Shown: positions 58,031-64,000 of the stretch, in pieces | Position numbering within the stretch: the stretch's first letter is position 1 | Layout: each line of letters begins with the position of its first letter | Notes under the pieces: model-generated | Database searches by the model: none | What the model was told of the DNA's origin: nothing | Seen by the model: only the letters and a program-made list of their open reading frames with translations | Position numbers and translations under genes: made by a program | From: Sequoia sempervirens | Taxonomy: Eukaryota; Streptophyta; Pinopsida; Cupressales; Cupressaceae | Length of the DNA: 64,000 bases | Direction: 5' to 3' | Assembly (NCBI GenBank): GCA_007258455.2 | Contig: VDFB02193867.1 | Location: 567,849,469 to 567,913,468, forward strand

Positions 58031-59394
58031 CTATGCAAGGCTCCAAGCTCAAGAAATTCTTAGTGGAATTAATTTCCACCCCTGCAGTTCCTGACAACAT
58101 CACAAACTTCCAAGTCTTTGATGACAACCGACATATTCTTGCTTTCTTAGCAAGCTCAGATGTTTTTGAGGGAAAAATGATTGATGAGTCCAACAGAGAT
58201 CAAGGGGATTGGAGCCCTGAGGAATGTGATACAGAAGAAGTTCTTAACTTAAAGAATAATAAAATTCCAAAGGGAATGGTGGCCTTGGAGAGAATTTTTG
58301 ACTTAGATCCAAGGGCTCGAGAGAAGATATCAACTAAAGATAAAGGAGGTGAATATGAAATAGCTAACTTAGCTGATTCTGGTCCTGAAAGGAATGTCTA
58401 CATAGGGAAAGCCTGCCCTGAAGCAATCAGAAAAGACATATTGGTAGCACTTAAGAAAGATATTTCTACAATTGCTTGGGGATATCAAGACTTAAAGACA
58501 TTTGATGCCTTTGTTATGACTCATACTATTCCCTTGAAGCCCGAAGCTAAACCCTTCTGACAGAAGCAGCGCCTTGTCAATGCCCTGATTGAACCATTGA
58601 TCTATGAAGAAGTTCAGAAATTACTCTCGGCAAGGATAATTTTCCCGGTGTGCCATTCAACCTGGCTGGCTAACTTAGTCCCAGTTCATAAGAAAAATGG
58701 GGAGATCAGGCTGTGTGTCGACATCATAAATTTGAATAGAGCCTTAGAAAAGGATAATTACCCACTTCCTTCTCTAGACGAAGTGTTGTAGACTATCAAT
58801 GGATCTCAAATGATATCATTCCTAGATGGTTACTCTGGATATAATCAGGAAATGGTTGACTGTGAAGACAGAATGAAGATAACCTTCACTACAAAGTGGG
58901 GAACATTCGTGTATAGGACGATGCCATTCGGTCTGATAAATGCTGGAGCAACTTTCCAACACGCCATGGACATAGCATTCAAGGACCTAATCGGTAAGTG
59001 CATCATTGTCTATATGGACGACCTGACAGTGTTCTCTAAGGACCGATTGAATCATGCTGCAGACTTAGCTAAAGTTCTTGAGAGATGCATCTGGTATGGA
59101 GTCTCATTAAATCCAAAAAAATGCGTGTTCGGGGTCTCTGAAGGGAAGCTACTGGGACACATAATTTCTAAAAGAGGGATTTCAATCGACCTAGATCGAG
59201 TCAAGTCCATCTTGAAGATCACCCAGCCTGGAAGCAAGAAAGAAATGAGGTCTTTCTTTGGGAAAATCAACTTTGTGAGAAAGTTCATCACAGGCTTTGC
59301 TGAAATCGTGAAACCCCTGAACGAAATGATGAAAAAGGACACCAAGGTAGAGTGGATGGAAGAAGCAAAGGCCACATTTGCACAAGTCAAGTGA
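58031..59394 (+). pseudogene. pol: Element A reverse transcriptase
   Basis: An N-terminal linker (58003-58560), then the RT core. Readable in order: IIFPVCHSTWLANLVPVHKK, FLDGYSGYNQ with the first Asp, MPFGLINAGATFQ, YMDDL (59011-59022), LGHIISKRGISID, and MRSFFGKINFVRKFI. Breaks are a TGA at 58558, a TAG at 58789 and a TGA at 59392; there is no frameshift. DNA synthesis on RNA and DNA templates is its role. Catalytic Asp residues are intact. Confidence 0.9.
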
Positions 59395-59820
59395 TCCATT
59401 TTAGAAGCATTGGTCCTTACTAGCCCCGATTACGTCATGCCATTCTACATTTACTCTTTTGCCTCTAAGCATTCATGTGCAGTTGTTTTAACTCAACGAA
59501 AAGAAGAGGCAGAGGAGAGACCGATTGCTTTCAAGAGCTCCCCATTCAAAAATAAAGAAATCAAATACCCACCTTTGGAGAAGCAAGTTTTTGCACTGGT
59601 TCAAGCTGTCAAGAAGTTCTGACATTACATCCTCCGAAGCCAATTTGTCGCTGTAGTTCCTGACGTGGCTGTGAAGTCCCTACTCATGCAGAGCGAGTTG
59701 GGAGAAAGGAGAGGCAAATGGATTTCCATCCTGCAAGAATTCAATCTAGAGATACACTCGATGAAACTAGTTAGGGGTACATGATTGTCTCAGTCTATGG
59801 TGAACACTGGCGACAACATC
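59395..59820 (+). pseudogene. Element A second (RT-linked) RNase H, catalytically degenerate
   Basis: Reads FYIYSFASKHSCAVVLTQ, where the conserved Asp of DAS is Phe, and KQVFALVQAVKKF*HYIL with a TGA at 59620. A GERRGKWISILQEFNLEI segment follows. The loss of the first Asp is usual for the native RNase H in Tat elements that also carry the archaeal-type domain. Confidence 0.85.
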
Positions 59821-59849
59821 ATTTTTCAACAATACACAACCCAGTCCTT

Positions 59850-61117
59850 CTCCAGCGACCCCTAGTATGCTGATATCATTTGCTTTATGCTCAACAATCG
59901 ATGTCTAGAAGAAATGAATGCCACTCAAAGGAGAGCCTTAAGACTAAAGAGTTCTCATTACATGCTCAAAGGAGGGTTGCTATACATGAGGAATTTCAAA
60001 GGAGTATACCTGAGATTCCTTGATCATCAAGAGGCTCAACATGTGATCTCTGAGTTTCATGGGAAACATGGCACAGGTCATGGTTCTACAGATTCATAGG
60101 CACACCAGATCCTTAGATCTGGTTATTACTAGCCTTGTGTGTTCAAGGATGCCCATCAACATGTGAGGACATGTCACATCTGTCAGATTTCTGTACCAAG
60201 GGAATGCCATTCATCCATGCCTTTGCAGCCCGTCTACGAGGTAAGGCTATTTTCCCAGTGGGCTCTGGATTTTATTGGGGTGATTAACCTGAATTCTTCT
60301 ATAGGACACAAGTTTATCTTGACTGCCACTAACTACTGCATGAGGTGGGCAGAGGCTATACCCTGCAAGAACAACACCACAGAGGTAGTGATCAAGTTCC
60401 TCACCGAGTGCATCACTATAAGGTTTGGGGTACTCTTCACTCTGGTATGTGATAATGGCTCTGCCTTTTCTTCTACTGGGTTTATTTCCTAGGCATATGA
60501 TCACAAGATTTTCTTGAAATATTCTTCAAATTATTACCCACAAGGTAATGGAGTTGCAAAGTCAACCAATAAGAATCTCTTAGGGGTAATTAAGAAAATG
60601 TTAGAGCATAACCCTAGAGACTAGCATGTACCCAGCTGAGATTCGCATTATGGGAAGATAAGACTAGGATTAAGGATGCTTTAAACACCTCACCATTCAA
60701 GCTGGTATATGGCCAAGAGCCTGTCTTTCCTATCCATCTGCAAATACCTATCCCTGAGTTCATACAAAAATTCTACTCTAGTGATAATAGGATAGAAGTA
60801 AGATTGGCTGCTTTGTTGAAATTAGAAGAACAAAGAGATGTTGCATTGCAACAATTCTTTAGGCACCAGGCTATTGTCAAACGTTGGTTTGACAAAAGAG
60901 CCAAAATCAAAGCTTTAGGATATATGACCTTGTATTGTTATGGGATAAAGCCAGTGAGAAGAAGGGCAGCCACCTGAAATTTGACAAACTCTGGCTAGGT
61001 CCTTATCAGATTGTTGAGATCCTAGGGGAAAATGCTTTCTGACTAAGTACTCTAATTGGAGAACCTATCCCATTCCATGTTAATGGACAGTTTCTCAAGC
61101 AGTATTTTGAGTCATAA
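59850..61117 (+). pseudogene. Element A integrase
   Basis: Starts after DP*YADI (TAG at about 59862). Zinc-binding domain: HVISEFHGKHGTGHG, then CHICQISVPREC. The core has ALDFIG (Asp, about 60270), LVCDNGSAFSS (Asp, about 60450) and GNGVAKSTNKNL (about 60550), where the catalytic Glu is Lys (GAG to AAG). After a TAG (60490) and a phase change near 60640 the C-terminal part continues: FKLVYGQEPVFPI, LGPYQIVEILGENAF, VNGQFLKQYFES and TAA at 61115-61117. Confidence 0.88.
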
Positions 61118-61836
61118 AGCTTGTTAATTTCTGTTTATGTTTTGCATATAGATAATTTGTTGTTCTTTATGTAAATAATTTGTTTGTCTCCTACTTGTAA
61201 ATAAGTGTATTTATGTAAATAGTTTATGTGTTTCTGCTTGTAAATAATCTACTACTCTTTGTGTAAGTAATTCACTCTTTATTTGTGAATAGTTTGCTAA
61301 CTATTTGTTTGTCTTTCTGTTTCCCTTATTTTGTGGTTTATGTTTTGTTTTGTTCTTTGGGGTTGATCTATCCTTTCCATCTAAAACTGTGGGTTGTTAT
61401 CTAAAGTATACTATGGTCACAAGGAGAAAAAAGGTTTAGGTATTTTCATGCTTTCTGATTGGATGATTTTGTCCTAAAATCTTTGTTTCATGTCCATTGT
61501 CAATAAAGGTTGTGGAAGGTCTTGGAAACAGGGTGCAAAGTAAATAACCTTTATTAGCACCTCTGAATCTGTCACAAATCATTAAGATCATCTCCTTTGT
61601 ATCGGTATATTTCTCTTGGGTGATAGTGTTGTAATATTTGAGGGAAAAATCTGATCTCCCAAGTGCTATTATGAGGTCCATTGTAGTTTTCAACCCAGAT
61701 CAGATGTTAAACATCTGACATATTGAAAAAGAACTAAATGAAATATCTGAAACTCTATGAGAAAACAAAAAAAAAGAGAAAGAGAAAAGAAAAGAATTAT
61801 CTAAAGAAAAATAATTCAATATGAACGGGTGATTCC
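61118..61836. other. Element A 3' untranslated region, first part
   Basis: No gene. From about 61140 to 61300 there are irregular copies of a TTGTAAATAATTTG-type unit (at least six). Confidence 0.65.
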
Positions 61837-61885
61837 AGTATCTTTACCAGGGCTATGAACGCCCGACTGGCAGTAGAGCAATGCT
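61837..61885 (+). other. Structured 49-nt hairpin, copy 1 (element A 3' UTR)
   Basis: AGTAT pairs with ATGCT (one T-G wobble), a CA bulge follows on the 3' side, then CTTTAC pairs with GTAGAG; inside, CCAG/CTGG and GGC/GCC close a loop reading TATGAAC. Related copy at 61900-61948, with compensating changes. Confidence 0.65.
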
Positions 61886-61899
61886 ATGAGGAAACTAGA

Positions 61900-61948
61900 G
61901 GTATCTCCGTCGGGGCTATGGATGCCTGACTAGCAGCGGAGCAATACC
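61900..61948 (+). other. Structured 49-nt hairpin, copy 2 (element A 3' UTR)
   Basis: GGTAT pairs with ATACC, the same CA bulge, then CTCCG pairs with CGGAG, and an inner GGC/GCC around TATGGAT. Tandem relative of 61837-61885 at 63-bp spacing. Perfect outer stems with different bases. Confidence 0.68.
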
Positions 61949-62194
61949 CAAGATATCATTGCACAAAAGGAAATCAACCTATGTAGCTCAAGTCTTGCAC
62001 ATTGTTGTCTCAAAGATGAAGAAAACTTTATGAAAGGATGATGCACTATTAAGCACACACATAGATTCAGGGGGTAGCTAGTGTTGATTTACATTTGAGA
62101 TTCTAGCTCAACCTTGCTTGTTATAACTGACCCAACTGGAGTTGTGAGATTCATGAACCAGGAGTTCTGAGTAGCTGAATCCTTCAACTTCTTG

Positions 62195-62215
62195 AAAATG
62201 GTTAAACCATTTTCC
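62195..62215 (+). repeat. 21-bp palindrome before the 3' LTR of element A
   Basis: GAAAATGGTT and AACCATTTTC, separated by one A. Confidence 0.85.
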
Positions 62216-62231
62216 CAGCTGAGTCGCCATT
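62214..62231 (+). other. Internal/3' LTR boundary box of element A
   Basis: CCCAGCTGAGTCGCCATT directly before TGTTATGCC; compare 13912-13930. Confidence 0.6.
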
Positions 62232-64000
62232 TGTTATGCCTTGCATAACCACCCCCATTTTAATTTGGAACAAAATGGGTCCCCCTTTCTCTTTCTGGTT
62301 TCTTTTTGCTTTTGGTTACTTGCTTTCCTCTTGGGGGTATTTTTGTTTTCTACCTGGGCTTGTCTTCTATTCTGCCTGATTTAAATCTTGGTTCTGTCTC
62401 AACTAGAATTGGTTTCCTTCTTGCCAAGTATTCAATGAAATAATCATAAGCAACAAGATAGTTTATTTTAATATATTTTATATGATTTGGGGACTAATGG
62501 AAGCATTTGTTTTGTAGGATTAAATCCTACACTTGATGATATTTGCCAAGGGAGCTCAGCTGGAATACATTCCCCAATCCAGTTGGTCATAAAAATCAGC
62601 TAAGGCAAAGGTCAGCAAGACCCCAGAGATGTCACAGCGAGTGAAATTCATGTGCAGGAAACTATCGGCAAGGCATCAATCAGAGTCCCAACGACTAGGA
62701 GCTTCCCATTGGCATGGGATTTTTTCTTTTTCGACAAAGGGTCTCGGTAAGATCCTCATGTCTCACCGACCGGCTATAGAGAGAATATAGATCAGTGGGA
62801 GATTTTGACTTCAGGGTGAAGTCTCGGTGACTTCTTTATGTCCTACTGACTAGCGAGGGTCAGGCTGACACTTCAGCAAGAGTTATGTCTTCGGTGGAAG
62901 GTCTCCCCGAGTGTCTTCATGTCTTATCAAGCACCGATAAATGTATGCCTTTCGGTGAAAGAATTTCCTTTGGAGGGAGGTCTCGGCGAATACATTTGGT
63001 CACACCGACAAGGCACAAAAGGGGGGCCTATCGGTATGACCACAATGGAGGTCTTGGCGTCAATAGAGTTCGGTGAAAGGAAACGAGTTCGGCGAAAGGT
63101 CTCGCCGATGACCCCTAGCCTCGGCAACAAGGGAATGCTCGTGGCAAAGGATAGTAGCGTCGCCAAGAGGTCTCCCCGACCATGAAAAGTCATGCCGACA
63201 AAAAAAGGAGGGGTCCCACTGAAAAACATTGAGCTCGATAAATGATTTTTCTTTGCCTTCGCCATAAGGTCTGGGTGACTACGGAGAGTTTCACCAAAAT
63301 AGAATGGGCTCGGGGAGAAAACAAAAGGGTCGCTATGATGTCTCCTTGACCTTGGGATGTCTTGCCGACCAGTGAACAACTCAGCGAAAGAGATGACCTG
63401 GGTGTGAGGTCTGGGCAAAAAAAAGAAGTCTTGCAGACATGAAGGAGCCTGCCGAAGAATAAGTGGCATCGGTGTAGCAATTTGAGTCCGCTAAGATGTC
63501 TCGGCGACTCGGGAAGGTCTTAGCGACAGAATCAAGTGAGCTCGGGGGAATAAAAGGAACTCGAGGAGACTCTGAGTAGATGGAACGGGTTCGGTAAGAT
63601 GTCTTGCCAACTCGATGGTGTCTTAGCGATGGGAAATGCTACAAGGGGAACTCGCCATAGCCTCTGGCTGACATTGAGGAGTCTTTCCGATAGGTTTTGT
63701 GAACTCAATATCACTTTTTCAGCTCGCCGAAACATCCTACTGACTGTCTAATGTCATGCTGATGGTTGATAAAAGTGATAATCGCATCGGGGAGACATGA
63801 TGAGTGTCTCACCAACATGCAATTCAATACGAACCACTTTTGACTGCTAAGGAATCCTGTGTGGCCTCTATTCCTCCAATAAGAAGATGACCTATTGATC
63901 GATTGACCATCCCTGTGTAAGAAGACCAACAGAATGCAAGCGAAATGGATTCCTTTTGAGATCCAAAGGCTATGGATCGACTCGAATAAAATGTTCAAAT
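62232..64000 (+). mobile_element. 3' LTR of element A (first 1769 bp)
   Basis: Begins TGTTATGCCTTGCATAA (with the inverted repeat TTATGC/GCATAA). From about 62640 to 63780 it carries many copies of a TCGGCGAGAC-like unit at roughly 25-60 bp spacing. Open frames inside (62919-63185, 62927-63469, 63711-63998) are by-products of the GC-rich repeats. Confidence 0.87.

Larger units (their letters stand above)
53261..64000 (+). mobile_element. Element A, Tat-like Ty3/gypsy retrotransposon (both ends incomplete here)
   Basis: 5' LTR missing its first part, primer site, gag, unclear protease/linker, archaeal-type RNase H, RT, second RNase H, integrase, structured 3' untranslated region, boundary box and the first 1769 bp of the 3' LTR. 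The pol part from 57289 to 60492 is one reading phase broken only by stops. The LTR pair has diverged by several per cent, more than element B's, so A appears the older insertion. It seems to sit inside element C. Confidence 0.9.

Noticed and set aside
53261..64000. CRISPR or tandem satellite interpretation of the GGCGAGAC series
   Set aside because: Spacing and unit sequence are irregular and the series is confined to LTRs; a plant retrotransposon context explains it.

Overview
This window looks like repeat-rich intergenic DNA from a plant with a large genome. The Ty3/gypsy elements are of plant Athila/Tat type: they have LTRs, tRNA-primed minus-strand starts, an archaeal-type RNase H, and a post-pol ORF. 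There is also a decayed Helitron and many AT-rich microsatellites. A gymnosperm is my best guess, held weakly. I found no host protein gene, rRNA or tRNA. Almost every coding region is a transposon relic, and most of its stop codons can be explained by C-to-T (or G-to-A) change.

Layout. Three runs of exactly 100 N (8344-8443, 27123-27222, 53161-53260) divide the window into four contigs. Contig 1 (1-8343) is the reverse complement of 11389-19801 in contig 2. Contig 2 positions 17780-27122 are the reverse complement of 43828-53160 in contig 3. The region therefore holds two or three copies of one locus. Flanks, target-site duplication and 5' LTR of element B match between copies, so this is duplication of a locus (unmerged haplotigs, mis-scaffolding or a true segmental duplication), not independent insertions. 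Reverse-complemented, contig 2 would fill the gap at 53161-53260 with about 8.25 kb.

Reconstructed locus in contig 3/4 orientation: AT-rich flank (27223-38315) with a Helitron relic at 32228-36355; Athila-like element B on the minus strand (38321-49722, TSD CATAT); AT-rich repeat DNA (49728-53160); then, seen only in contigs 1 and 2, a pol-less Tat-like element C (minus strand in contig 1, 4290-8343); then Tat-like element A on the plus strand (5' LTR partial 53261-54483, internal 54484-62231, 3' LTR from 62232 past the window end). Element A appears to be inserted inside element C.

How the parts work. Elements A and B carry the usual retrotransposon machinery (capsid, protease in B, reverse transcriptase, RNase H, integrase), all broken. 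Element B also has a long open frame between integrase and 3' LTR, in the env position, bracketed by two near-identical polypurine tracts. Element A has an extra archaeal-type RNase H upstream of RT, an RT-linked RNase H lacking its first catalytic Asp, and two tandem 49-nt hairpins with compensatory changes in its 3' untranslated region. Element C encodes a protease joined in frame to a long Asp/Glu/Ser-rich tail and has no RT or integrase, so it looks non-autonomous.
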